Program-made: the position numbers and the translations under genes | The notes under the pieces: generated by a model | The model's database searches: none | What the model saw: only the letters and a program-made list of their open reading frames with translations | Told to the model about the DNA's origin: nothing | Assembly: GCA_937926875.1 (NCBI GenBank) | Contig: CALBAX010000110.1 | Coordinates: forward strand, 1 to 53,668 | DNA length: 53,668 bases | Direction: 5' to 3' | Source of the DNA: an uncultured Desulfovibrio sp. | Lineage (GTDB): Bacteria > Desulfobacterota > Desulfovibrionia > Desulfovibrionales > Desulfovibrionaceae | Part shown: positions 38,716 through 47,031 of the stretch, piece after piece | Layout of the letters: every line of letters begins with the position of its first letter | How positions within the stretch are numbered: the stretch's first letter is position 1

Positions 38716-40002
38716 ATGGTTGAGCAATGGGGCCTGCTGGGGCCAGAAACGATTTTTTCCTCGCGCAGGACGCGCAGTCTCGGCATTGCCGCGTCCGTGC
38801 GCCGTTTCAACGATCTGGCCGTGCCCGGGCTGGGCGGTGTCTGGTTCGGCAAGCAGATCTTCCTGGCCCTGCTGGGCGTGGCCGTAGCGGAATACGTCCG
38901 CACTCAGGGAAAAAGCGTCCAGAACATCCAGGTCGCCAATGCCGTGGAGGCCCTGGCTTGCTGGCTGGCCTACAGGTCCAACGGCTGGCGCCAGGACCCG
39001 CGTCTGCGTGGTCATACCAAGCTGAAGGGCAAGGATGATTTCAGCTTCCGCCGCGCATCGCAGCGGAATTTTTATGTTACCCAGCCCATGCGTATGGCCA
39101 CGGTCCAGACCCTGCCCGCTCTCGGGCTCGTGGAGGCGGACAGTACGCGTTTTAACAGTTTTCGCTGTTCGGAAGCCGGGCAGGGATTGATAGAAGAGGC
39201 GACGCGGGCGTTCAGGCCCTACAACAGGACAGTACTGGCCCATCTGGTGAGCTGGGTGCATGGGGATGACCGGGTCGATACACAGGCCCTCCGTACACAG
39301 GCCCTCCGTGACGCACTTTCCCCGCTGACACCGCTTTCTGAGAACGCCAGAGGTATCCTGCGGGAGCAGCTCGTCATCGGCGGTAGAGAAGCTCCGGAAG
39401 ACAAAATGCGTCGTCATGATGCACTGGCATGGGTCCAGATGCTTTCGTCGACGACAGTAAAACCTGTCTGGAAGGAGCGGCCCCAGATGATCTCGCTGCC
39501 GCACTGGAGGGATCTTCAGGCAGGTGCTTTGTTTTTCGCCCTGCGCGATGAAGCCGTCGCCGTCCTGGATACCTTGGAAAAAAACATCGAAACACGGGGA
39601 GACAGATGTTTCCCGCTGTCGGAAGAGCTCCCTTTCTCCCTGGAGGAGCTGCGACAAGCTGCGCTGCGCTATGCCGGGATGGGGCATGGCGATCCTGAGG
39701 CGGCCAGGTTTGCTGCGGACTGTTCCCTGGACGATCCCCGGGATGTCCTGCGAGCACTTGTCAGACGCGATGGACATGTCCTGCGTCTGCAGGGGGATAC
39801 GGTCCGGCCCGGCCCGGCCTTTCGCGGTACCCCGCAACGCCGGGGGAACGAAGCCGATGAGGACGATGCGCCGCGCCCGGGTACTGTCCCGTTGCCGCCC
39901 CACATCTCTTTCCGGATCCGCGATCTTTGGCTGCTTTACCACGATATGGAAGGGGACCTTGAAACGCTCTTGCTTCCGAAGCAGGAGGAAGACAAGGCAT
40001 GA
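38716..40002 (+). CDS. Unrecognised 428-aa protein, first gene of a PLD-helicase module
   Basis: I do not recognise the family. No signal peptide or membrane segment. The N-terminal ~100 residues are helical (GKQIFLALLGVAVAEYVRTQGK, then VANAVEALACWLAY). A winged-helix-like piece (TVQTLPALGLVEADSTRFNSFRCSEAGQGLIEEA) lies about 136-168. The C-terminal part is again helical with Glu/Arg-rich stretches. An in-frame 15-bp tandem repeat (39280-39294 and 39295-39309) duplicates TQALR. AGGGGG precedes the ATG. The stop overlaps the PLD start by four bases (ATGA), so the two are coupled, and it likely acts as a DNA- or protein-binding partner of the nuclease. Confidence 0.75.
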   Translation: MVEQWGLLGPETIFSSRRTRSLGIAASVRRFNDLAVPGLGGVWFGKQIFLALLGVAVAEYVRTQGKSVQNIQVANAVEALACWLAYRSNGWRQDPRLRGHTKLKGKDDFSFRRASQRNFYVTQPMRMATVQTLPALGLVEADSTRFNSFRCSEAGQGLIEEATRAFRPYNRTVLAHLVSWVHGDDRVDTQALRTQALRDALSPLTPLSENARGILREQLVIGGREAPEDKMRRHDALAWVQMLSSTTVKPVWKERPQMISLPHWRDLQAGALFFALRDEAVAVLDTLEKNIETRGDRCFPLSEELPFSLEELRQAALRYAGMGHGDPEAARFAADCSLDDPRDVLRALVRRDGHVLRLQGDTVRPGPAFRGTPQRRGNEADEDDAPRPGTVPLPPHISFRIRDLWLLYHDMEGDLETLLLPKQEEDKA

Positions 40003-42044
40003 ACAAGAAAGTAGACAAGCTGCATGCCCCGTCACTGGCCGGACATTTTGATGCACCGGACGGTTATACCGGGCACTTCGGCTGGCTTTGCGGCTATTCG
40101 GCGGATGCCCTTTTCCTCGATGAGGCCGCCACGCGTTTCACCCGTTTGGTGGCTTCGCAACGGGCATGCGCAGGCAGGATATTTTTGGCCATGATGCTCG
40201 ATCCCGGCAATCCGGTCATCCAGGATGTCCCCGGTGTCGCCCATCTCCTCTTCGACCCGGGCAGGACCAGGCCGTTCCGCTTGCTCCATGCCAAGGTGGC
40301 CTTGCTGGGCTTTCGTCACCAGACAGAGGCCGGGCGGTGGCGATTGCGCCTGTTGGTCTCCACGGGCAACTGGACGTGCCAGACCGTGGAAGAAAGTCTG
40401 GACCTTATCTGGCGACTGGACATCGCACAGGAAGAGCTCGCTGATGCGGGGACGTCCTTGGAGAGCGGCTGTGCCGATGTGAAGGCGGCCTGGGGGCTTC
40501 TGACCTGGTTGCAGGATTTTTTCGATACACGGGTGCTGAACGCTGCTGTAGGCGACCATGTGAGCGTCAGTGCGGAGGCCATGCAGGACATGCTGGGCTG
40601 GCTGCAAGCATGTGCTGACAGGGCAGAGGGGTCGTCACGATTTTTTGACAGCCGGTCAGCTTCCCTGCTGGCCCAGATCCTGCAAAAGCTCGAAGAGCAC
40701 GGTACGAAAAAACGCAGCTATATCGCCCTGGGGTCCGGCTTTTTCGAAAGCCCGGAGAAAGGAGGGAAGAAGGGGAATGCGGTGGAAGACCTCGTGCCCC
40801 TGCGTATCGTCCGCTCCCTCCAGCAACGGGGAATGCTGACGGGGAGCCCGGAGGTGGACATCTTTGTCGAGCCCTGTGCCTGTCAGGCTTTGGCTGACGC
40901 CTCTGTCGTACGCTCGCTGCAGGAGCGGGACGTTGTCCTGCGCCGGGCCGTCACACCGCCTGCTGTCTTTGGGGAGAGCGCCATCCCCCGGACATTGCAC
41001 GCCAAATTCATTTTCAGCGCCAATAGCGGCAGGAAGGATGGCAACCGCTGTTTGAGCTCCTGGCTGTATCTGGGGTCGGGCAATCTGACGCAGGCAGGTT
41101 TCTTGCGTAAGGGGTCTACGCAAGGCGGAAATCTTGAAGCCGGTGTCGTCCTGTTCCCCCAGGAGGATCTGTACTGGTGGCAGAAAAAGGACATACCGTC
41201 CCATCAGGTCGTGAGCCATTTGCTGCCCGTGCAGTGGGAGGATGAGGGGCTGATCGCCGATGCAGGGAGCTTGCAGCCAGGGCCTGACAAACAGGCCCGC
41301 CCCGGTCCCTTCCTCGCCCCTCCCGTCGCCTGGCTGTTCTGGGATGATGCAAACGGCCGGGGACAGCTCCGCGTTCCTGACGGACAGGACAGCCCCGCTA
41401 CGCTGTGCGTACTGGATGCCGCCGGCAGCCCTTGCCCCGTCATGTCTCCCGGTGTGTATGCCTGGCCTGCGGCCCGCCCCCGTTTCGTCCGTATCCGCTG
41501 GGATGGCGATGATGGCCCGCAGGAAGCCGATATCCCGGTCATGGATGGTTACGGCCGTCTGGCCGCTACGGACCTCCCCGCCCTCGATCTGGACGATGTC
41601 TGTGGACAGCTGATGGACTTTCCCATGCCTCTGGAGCTGGAGGGAGAAGATGCGGACGGTGAAGGTGATGTACACACCCCGGTCAGTGGGCAATCGTCCG
41701 GTGAAGAGGGAACAGGCCCTGACTATCCCATCCGCCAGATGATGGAACTTCTGGAAAATATCGCTGCCAGGCAGACCGGGATCGACGCACGGGACTGGTC
41801 CCATTGGTGCACGCGTCTCGAACAGATACTGGGACAGGCTCGGGACTGCACGGTTGTGGTGTATTTCAGGGACAAGCTTGCGCTGAATCCTCTGCATCCG
41901 TTGTATGAAGCCTGTTTTCGCCCCTCCTTCGCCGAAGATGCTTCGTCGCCCTATGGCAGGCGTTACGAGGAGGCCCTGCGACGGATAGAGGACCTGTGGA
42001 AGGTCGCTGGATCCCCTCCGCTGGGAGGCAGTTCCTGGGAGTAG
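39999..42044 (+). CDS. Phospholipase-D-superfamily nuclease-like protein
   Basis: 681 aa with two HxK motifs of the PLD superfamily. The first is LLHAKVALLGF (His97-x-Lys99), followed by LVSTGNWT (Asn124). The second is TLHAKFIFSANSG (His334-x-Lys336), followed by LYLGSGNLTQAGF (Asn362). In defence contexts this fold acts as a DNase, or more rarely phospholipase; membrane segments are absent, so a nucleic-acid role is favoured. The last ~300 residues are acidic and unassigned. It overlaps the previous stop by four bases and is followed 68 nt later by a helicase. A PLD nuclease with a SNF2 helicase recalls DISARM-like modules, but drmA, drmB and a methylase are not seen. Confidence 0.85.
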   Translation: MNKKVDKLHAPSLAGHFDAPDGYTGHFGWLCGYSADALFLDEAATRFTRLVASQRACAGRIFLAMMLDPGNPVIQDVPGVAHLLFDPGRTRPFRLLHAKVALLGFRHQTEAGRWRLRLLVSTGNWTCQTVEESLDLIWRLDIAQEELADAGTSLESGCADVKAAWGLLTWLQDFFDTRVLNAAVGDHVSVSAEAMQDMLGWLQACADRAEGSSRFFDSRSASLLAQILQKLEEHGTKKRSYIALGSGFFESPEKGGKKGNAVEDLVPLRIVRSLQQRGMLTGSPEVDIFVEPCACQALADASVVRSLQERDVVLRRAVTPPAVFGESAIPRTLHAKFIFSANSGRKDGNRCLSSWLYLGSGNLTQAGFLRKGSTQGGNLEAGVVLFPQEDLYWWQKKDIPSHQVVSHLLPVQWEDEGLIADAGSLQPGPDKQARPGPFLAPPVAWLFWDDANGRGQLRVPDGQDSPATLCVLDAAGSPCPVMSPGVYAWPAARPRFVRIRWDGDDGPQEADIPVMDGYGRLAATDLPALDLDDVCGQLMDFPMPLELEGEDADGEGDVHTPVSGQSSGEEGTGPDYPIRQMMELLENIAARQTGIDARDWSHWCTRLEQILGQARDCTVVVYFRDKLALNPLHPLYEACFRPSFAEDASSPYGRRYEEALRRIEDLWKVAGSPPLGGSSWE

Positions 42045-42112
42045 CGTTGAGGCAAGGGACCTCCTTTTCCTGAAGACGTTTTGCGTACGCCGGCCTGGGA
42101 GGGGCAAAGGAC

Positions 42113-44770
42113 ATGCAACAGGATTTTCGTGGTTGGGATGCTGTATCGAAGCAGCTGCAGACCCTCATGGACAGTCAGAAGATGCCGCTCAATGACGGTC
42201 AGAAAGCCAGTCTGCGCCGTCTGGCCGAGCGATTGACGGATCGGTCATCGAACAACGGCATGATCATCGCCGACGAGGTCGGCATGGGCAAGACCCGCAT
42301 CGCGGCGGCGGTGGCCCGGGCCGTGACGGAATCGGGCGGCCGGGTGGCCGTCCTGGTACCGCCCGGTCTGGGCTATCAATGGAACGAGGAGTTGCGTTGC
42401 GCAGGGGTCACGGCACCCCCCATCTTGCGCAGTCTCTTGCAATATCTGTGTGCGTGGCAGGATAGGTGCTGGTTCGAGGAACCTGCGCTGGTCATTTCTC
42501 ATGGGTTCAGTAACTGGCGGCTGGGAGAAAAAAGCGACTCATGGCGTTGGCTGTTGCTCCCGGAGCTGTATGCCAGATGGCGCAAAAGAAAGAAGAGCTG
42601 GCCGCGGGGGTATTGTAACGGTCTGATGCCGCAGGACAGCGATGTCCAGAAAACGGCACGGCACATCACTGCCGCCTTGGAGCAGCTGCCCAGGGAAAAC
42701 CGCGCCCGCTGCCGTATCGAGGAGATTGCCGGGCATACGCCATGGCCTGCGGCTTTAGATCCAGTGCAATATGGGCGTACAGAGGCCCTGCGAACCTGGC
42801 TGGAGCGCGCCGTAGGCCTGGGCCTGGGCGTCTTCGATCTGGTCATCATCGATGAAGCGCACAAAGGGAGAAAAAAGGACAGCAGGCTGAACAACCTGCT
42901 CGACCAGATCATCCTGCCGTCCCCCCAGGCCCGCCGGCTTGCCCTGACAGCGACCCCCATCGAACTCGATGCCGGCCAGTGGATGCAGATGCTGGAGCGT
43001 ATCCTGGTAGAAGAAGCTGACAGGGAACAGATAGCCGCGGCTGTCTCTGCCTATGTGCAGGCTGTAGCCGATATTCGTCGGTGTCCCAGTGATCCGCAGC
43101 GGCAGCGATCCTTCGGGAAGGTCGCCGAGGCGTTCACCGATGCCTTGAGTCCTTATTTGATACGTCGGGACAAGCGCCAGGAATCTTCCATCCAGAAATT
43201 CCAGCAACTCTCCGGGGAGGATATTCATGCCTACCGGCAGGAGACCCCCCTCTTCATCCATACCGCGGAGCTGGATACTGCCTGGAAACAGGCTGTCTGC
43301 GCGGCCGAATCCCTTTCCTTCGTGGCCCGTCATACGGACGACAGGCAGATGAAACGCCTGCGTCTGACCCTCTCCAATGGGCATGGCATCGCCTCCCTGC
43401 TGGATCAGCTGCATATGGATGAAACAGCCGATGCCGCCCAGTTGCAGGCCGAGAGCGAGGAAGAAACAAAGGCACCGCAACAGGTAGCATGCCACGGGGA
43501 AGAGAACGATCCTGGTCAGGGCAAACGTGAGCGACGAATAGCCTGGTGGCAAGAGATCCTCGCAGCTCCTTTTCAGGGCCAGGACAACGTGCTCTTTACG
43601 CATCCCGCCATCCTGAAGGCGGTGGAGGCCATCGAGGAGGTAACGCAGCGCGGGGAAAAGGTCCTTGTTTTCGGGCGGTTCAGACGCCCCATGCAGGCCT
43701 TGACCCAGCTGCTCAACGCGCGGGAGATGCTGCGCTGCCTGGATGAAGGGCGCTTCTGGCCGCAGTCGGGCCTGAATTCGGAGGAAGAGTGGATGGCGGC
43801 ACAGGCGGCCGACATCCAACTGCCCAGAAAGATGAATTGGCGGGACAAGCAGCAGCTGGGCAAGGCACTCGAAGCACAGTATGCAACGCTGCGCAATGAT
43901 CGACGCAACTTCCGCAAAAGACTCGTGGACGAACTTGAAGAGGGCTTTCGGCAGCGCCCTGACCGGCAGGCCCGGAGCCTTTTAGCGGCCTTGCGCCAGG
44001 ACCTGATGCCTGCTGCCGGTACGGATGATGCTGTTTTGATCTTTGTCACCAGAGGGATCCAGGAAATCCTTGGTCCGGACTGGCATACGGCATCGCCTGT
44101 CGCCAAGGCTCGCGCTTTTGCTGACCTGGTGGAGGCTGCCGGAGACCAGGATAGAGACGATAGCGAGGACGACCAGGATGATGCTTGTGTGTCCGAGCGC
44201 TGGAAGGCCTGCCGGGAACGGCTGCAAGAAGAATATGGCAATCTGCAGGGACGTTTTGCCCGGCTCATGGACGGCAACAGCAAACCCGCCACCCGGCGCT
44301 TCCTGCAACTGGCCTTCAACCGGCCGCACAGCCATCCCAAGGTGCTGGTGGCCCAGTCGCTGGTGGGCCGGGAGGGCCTCAACTTGCACACGGCCTGCCG
44401 GACGGTGGTCCTGCTGCATCTCGAATGGAACCCGGGCGTGGTGGAACAGCAGATAGGCCGGGTGGATCGCATCGGCAGCCTGTGGGAAAAAAAGCTGGAA
44501 CGATGGGAGAAGACGCACAGAGAAGGAGGGGGGGCGGAGCGCATCCCCCGTATCGAGATACGGCCGGTCATCTTTCAGGGGACCTATGACGAACGGCAGT
44601 GGAGCATCCTGAAAACGCGCTGGAACGATCTGCGGGCGCAATTGCACGGCCTGATCCTGTCACCGGACATGGCCCGGGAGAATCCGGAGGCCGGGGACTG
44701 GATCAGGAAGATAAACAGGATGGCGCCGGATTTTTCTCCTGAAAGGGCACCCGGGACAGAGAGGTGCTGA
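42113..44770 (+). CDS. SNF2-type DEAH helicase
   Basis: 885 aa superfamily 2 helicase. The Walker A region is IIADEVGMGKTRIAA (54-64), motif II is LVIIDEAHKGRKKD (Asp247-Glu-Ala-His250), motif III is LALTATPIEL, and motifs V-VI read VAQSLVGREGLNLH and VVEQQIGRVDRIGS (~748-788). GREGLNLH and QQIGRVDRIG are characteristic of SNF2/RapA-type translocases. It has no fused nuclease that I can see; the acidic stretch around 665-690 (EDDQDDA) looks like a linker. It should translocate on DNA and deliver it to the PLD partner. GGGAGGGG precedes the ATG. Confidence 0.93.
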   Translation: MQQDFRGWDAVSKQLQTLMDSQKMPLNDGQKASLRRLAERLTDRSSNNGMIIADEVGMGKTRIAAAVARAVTESGGRVAVLVPPGLGYQWNEELRCAGVTAPPILRSLLQYLCAWQDRCWFEEPALVISHGFSNWRLGEKSDSWRWLLLPELYARWRKRKKSWPRGYCNGLMPQDSDVQKTARHITAALEQLPRENRARCRIEEIAGHTPWPAALDPVQYGRTEALRTWLERAVGLGLGVFDLVIIDEAHKGRKKDSRLNNLLDQIILPSPQARRLALTATPIELDAGQWMQMLERILVEEADREQIAAAVSAYVQAVADIRRCPSDPQRQRSFGKVAEAFTDALSPYLIRRDKRQESSIQKFQQLSGEDIHAYRQETPLFIHTAELDTAWKQAVCAAESLSFVARHTDDRQMKRLRLTLSNGHGIASLLDQLHMDETADAAQLQAESEEETKAPQQVACHGEENDPGQGKRERRIAWWQEILAAPFQGQDNVLFTHPAILKAVEAIEEVTQRGEKVLVFGRFRRPMQALTQLLNAREMLRCLDEGRFWPQSGLNSEEEWMAAQAADIQLPRKMNWRDKQQLGKALEAQYATLRNDRRNFRKRLVDELEEGFRQRPDRQARSLLAALRQDLMPAAGTDDAVLIFVTRGIQEILGPDWHTASPVAKARAFADLVEAAGDQDRDDSEDDQDDACVSERWKACRERLQEEYGNLQGRFARLMDGNSKPATRRFLQLAFNRPHSHPKVLVAQSLVGREGLNLHTACRTVVLLHLEWNPGVVEQQIGRVDRIGSLWEKKLERWEKTHREGGGAERIPRIEIRPVIFQGTYDERQWSILKTRWNDLRAQLHGLILSPDMARENPEAGDWIRKINRMAPDFSPERAPGTERC

Positions 44771-44840
44771 CAGCATCGGGCAGAGCAGATGAGGGGAAGA
44801 CCTTTCCCGCCCATTTTGCCATCACGATCAGACGGATAAC

Positions 44841-44870
44841 AAAAAAGGACGCCTTCGGGCGTCCTTTTTT
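44841..44870. terminator. Terminator after the helicase gene, bidirectional
   Basis: Perfect AAAAAAGGACGCC-TTCG-GGCGTCCTTTTTT hairpin with T/A tracts on both sides; it serves the helicase operon on the plus strand and the YqaA-like gene on the minus strand. Confidence 0.9.
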
Positions 44871-44878
44871 CATAACCA

Positions 44879-45349
44879 TCACCAGAGCGCCAGGGCCACC
44901 CCGGCCACCACCAGATAGCGGCCCAGTTTGGCCAATACCACCAAAAGCAGGAAGGAGGGCAGGGGCTCGCGCAGGGTACCGGCCACCAGGGTCAGGGGAT
45001 CGCCGATGACAGGCATCCAGCTGCACAGCAGGGTCCAGCGGCCGTAACGGTGGTACCAGCCTTCGGCCTTGCGCAGGGAATCCGGCGAGAAAGGGAACCA
45101 GCGACGGCCCTGGAAGCGCGTGAGATAACGGCCCAGCCACCAGTTGACGGCCGAGCCCGCGCTGTTGCCCAGGGTGGCCACGGTGATGAGGGCCCAGGCC
45201 GGCTCCCCGCTCTGTACCAGCAGGGTGGCCAGCAGCAGTTCCGATTGCGCGGGCAGCAGGGTGGCCGCCACCAGCGCGGTGAGGAACAGGCCGCCGTACA
45301 GGGAAAAGAGGGTCAGGACAGTCATGGACAGATGGGGCCGCCGCAGCAT
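44879..45349 (-). CDS. YqaA-type small membrane protein (SNARE-associated/DedA-like)
   Basis: 156 aa with about four hydrophobic helices; the pattern ATLLPAQSELLLATLLVQSG, ATLGNSAGSAVNWWLGRYLTRF, YGRWTLLCSWMPVIGDPLTLVAGTLR matches E. coli YqaA. The family is related to DedA and undecaprenyl-phosphate/lipid transport but YqaA itself has no settled role. Two starts are possible: 45349, or 45325 (MTVLTLFSLYGG), which lines up better with YqaA; neither has a clear ribosome site. A CCGCCGCAGC / GCTGCGGCGG hairpin spans the first start and may limit its use. It lies 32 bases after the flavoprotein gene. Confidence 0.85.
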   Translation of the reverse strand: MLRRPHLSMTVLTLFSLYGGLFLTALVAATLLPAQSELLLATLLVQSGEPAWALITVATLGNSAGSAVNWWLGRYLTRFQGRRWFPFSPDSLRKAEGWYHRYGRWTLLCSWMPVIGDPLTLVAGTLREPLPSFLLLVVLAKLGRYLVVAGVALALW

Positions 45350-45381
45350 GCACAGACGCTGCGGCGGCTCCTTTGGATCGG

Positions 45382-45975
45382 CTAGCTGGCTATTTTTTTG
45401 AGGAGCCAGGCCATATTGGCGGCCAGGTCCTTTACCGTTCGAATGCCTTCGGCGTCATTATCCACATCGCCGGGTTCAAGGCCAAAGGCAAAATTGAAGT
45501 AGCTCGACGTGGGTACGATCATGTCGCTGATGGCAAACCAGGACATGATATTGAAATAGGCCTGCATGGCCCCGGCACGGCGGACAGCTATCAGGGGAGC
45601 AGCCACTTTGTGCTTGAAGATATTGTCCTGCCCCTGCACGCGTACGCGCATGCGGGAGATGTAGCATGCACGGTCGATCAGGGCCTTCATCTCTGACGTG
45701 ACATTGCCCACGAATACAGGGGTCGCCAGGACGATGCCGTCGGCAGCCCGCATCTTTTCAAACCACTCATTGAAGGGGTCGTCTTTCTGGATACAGACCT
45801 CTTCGCCGGTACGGCGGCAATGGTTGCATTCCAGACATCCATGGATTTTGACCCCGCCCACCTGGATGATTTCCGAAGAGATGTCTTCCGCGGCAAGCGT
45901 TTCACAAAAGAGTTTGCACAGTCGAGCCGTGTTGCCATTACGTCTGGGACTCCCGTTGAACACCGCTACATGCAT
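45382..45975 (-). CDS. Flavodoxin-fold NAD(P)H-dependent FMN oxidoreductase
   Basis: 197 aa. N-terminal FMN-phosphate loop (VAVFNGSPRRNGNT) is characteristic of the NADPH-dependent FMN reductase/iron-sulfur flavoprotein family; the following CLECNHCRRTGEEVCIQKDD holds a four-Cys motif which in iron-sulfur flavoproteins binds a [4Fe-4S] cluster, and DGIVLATPVFVGNVTSEMKALIDRACYIS contributes to FMN and dimer contacts. It would move electrons in the cytosol of an anaerobe. AAGGAG precedes the ATG. The gene runs 50 bp downstream of the GntR regulator on the same strand, and both diverge from the molybdenum hydroxylase operon, hinting at a shared physiological role. Confidence 0.9.
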   Translation of the reverse strand: MHVAVFNGSPRRNGNTARLCKLFCETLAAEDISSEIIQVGGVKIHGCLECNHCRRTGEEVCIQKDDPFNEWFEKMRAADGIVLATPVFVGNVTSEMKALIDRACYISRMRVRVQGQDNIFKHKVAAPLIAVRRAGAMQAYFNIMSWFAISDMIVPTSSYFNFAFGLEPGDVDNDAEGIRTVKDLAANMAWLLKKIAS

Positions 45976-46025
45976 GGGGCATCTCCTTATGAAAGATGGT
46001 TACAGATGTGTGCCGCGACGGGAAC

Positions 46026-46715
46026 CTATTCTTCCTGCATCACATTTGCATTTGAACGCATATGCTGTTCCATGGCTTCGCGGCATTTCTGGATATCGCG
46101 ACTTTCCAGTGCTTCTATTATCTTGTTGTGCCAATATATTGATTCTGACCTTCTTTTCATGTGATGCGTCACAGAATCACTTCTTCTCTGGTCAAACAAT
46201 GAATTTATGATTCTCATAAGAGAAACAAAAATTGGATTATGTGTTGCTTTTGCAAGTGCAAGATGAAATTCCTTGATGTAAAAAGTTTCATTCTTGTGTT
46301 CACATCTTGATTTATATTGGTCATATACTATTGATTTTAACTCATTTATATCTTCTTTAGTGGCTTTATATGCTGCTATTTCTATAATATTGCATTCTAT
46401 ATATTTTCTAAATTCGTTCAGATGGTCTTGTTCATAGTATGCATCTGACATGAATCGAAGTTCGTCTCCCGCAAGTCCGGGGGCAGAAGCGTTGACGAAG
46501 GTTCCGGAACCCTGCTGGCTCGTGAGCATGCCGCTCAGGGACAGGAGGCGGATGGCTTCCCTGACGCTTGTCCTGGATACCCCCATTTGTTCCGCAAGAA
46601 CGCGTTCGGCAGGAAGGCGTGCCCCGTCCGGGAGCTCGCCTGATTTGATCATGGTGATGATTTTTTCTGAAACGACCGCGTAAAGAGGGCGACGTATGTT
46701 TTGGTCCGGCATCAT
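46026..46715 (-). CDS. FadR/FCD-subfamily GntR transcriptional regulator
   Basis: 229 aa. The N-terminal winged helix (PLYAVVSEKIITMIKSGELPDGARLPAERVLAEQMGVSRTSVREAIRLL in several pieces, residues ~10-57) includes the GntR signature. The C-terminal helical FCD domain (EFRKYIECNIIEIAAYKATKEDINEL, FYIKEFHLALAKATHNPIFVSLM, HNKIIEALESRDIQKCREAMEQHMRSN) senses a small carboxylate-like ligand, often with a metal bound by the His residues seen here. It probably represses the divergent hydroxylase/TRAP operon. The C-terminal two-thirds is clearly AT-rich compared with the rest of the window, a sign of recent acquisition. AAGGA precedes the ATG. Confidence 0.94.
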   Translation of the reverse strand: MMPDQNIRRPLYAVVSEKIITMIKSGELPDGARLPAERVLAEQMGVSRTSVREAIRLLSLSGMLTSQQGSGTFVNASAPGLAGDELRFMSDAYYEQDHLNEFRKYIECNIIEIAAYKATKEDINELKSIVYDQYKSRCEHKNETFYIKEFHLALAKATHNPIFVSLMRIINSLFDQRRSDSVTHHMKRRSESIYWHNKIIEALESRDIQKCREAMEQHMRSNANVMQEE

Positions 46716-46784
46716 GTGCTATCCTTGCTGAGTGTGAAGGTGGGCGTAAGATAGCATAAAGATCCCTTTAGCGCCTCCCTTTCC

Positions 46785-46803
46785 AAATTGATTAGACCAA
46801 TTT
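46785..46803. promoter_or_regulatory. GntR-operator-like palindrome AAATTG-N7-CAATTT
   Basis: 6-bp arms with a 7-bp centre reading ATTAGAC; the minus strand contains TTGGTCTAATCAA, resembling FCD-GntR operator half-sites (TGGT/ACCA type). It lies 70 bp upstream of the GntR start, fitting autoregulation. Confidence 0.5.
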
Positions 46804-46844
46804 CACAGAAACAGCAAGAAGCGTGAAGAAGCGGTGTAAAAATG

Positions 46845-46873
46845 TACAATTATAACATATTGTTATAATTGTA
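46845..46873. promoter_or_regulatory. Perfect 29-bp palindrome in the divergent region
   Basis: 13-bp arms TACAATTATAACA / TGTTATAATTGTA around a TAT centre, all A/T-rich. The right arm contains TATAAT, so a protein bound here would cover a -10 element. Likely the main operator or a promoter-operator overlap; a DNA-only hairpin is also possible. Confidence 0.55.
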
Positions 46874-47031
46874 TTTTTAAAAAATCTTGGCAAAAGGCAA
46901 ATTTATTTCAGGCTTTTTCATTGTTATTTGTGAAAAAAATTTTTAACCTGAAATCGTACCAAATGGTGATAACGTTTATATTATATATTTCAAGTGATTA
47001 AGCACTTTTTTTATTATAAAGGGGGCTTTTG

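Larger units (their letters stand above)
46716..47031. promoter_or_regulatory. Divergent AT-rich promoter/operator region
   Basis: 316 bp between the GntR gene and the molybdenum hydroxylase operon, with very high AT. It holds two palindromes (46785-46803 and 46845-46873), an ACCA/TGGT-type half-site pair near 46960, and an AAGTG/CACTT repeat at 46992-47007. These are the expected sites for the GntR protein and divergent promoters. Confidence 0.7.

Noticed and set aside
38716..44770. Calling the PLD/helicase set a DISARM system
   Set aside because: No drmA, drmB (DUF1998) or methyltransferase is visible; only the PLD and SNF2 components are shared.
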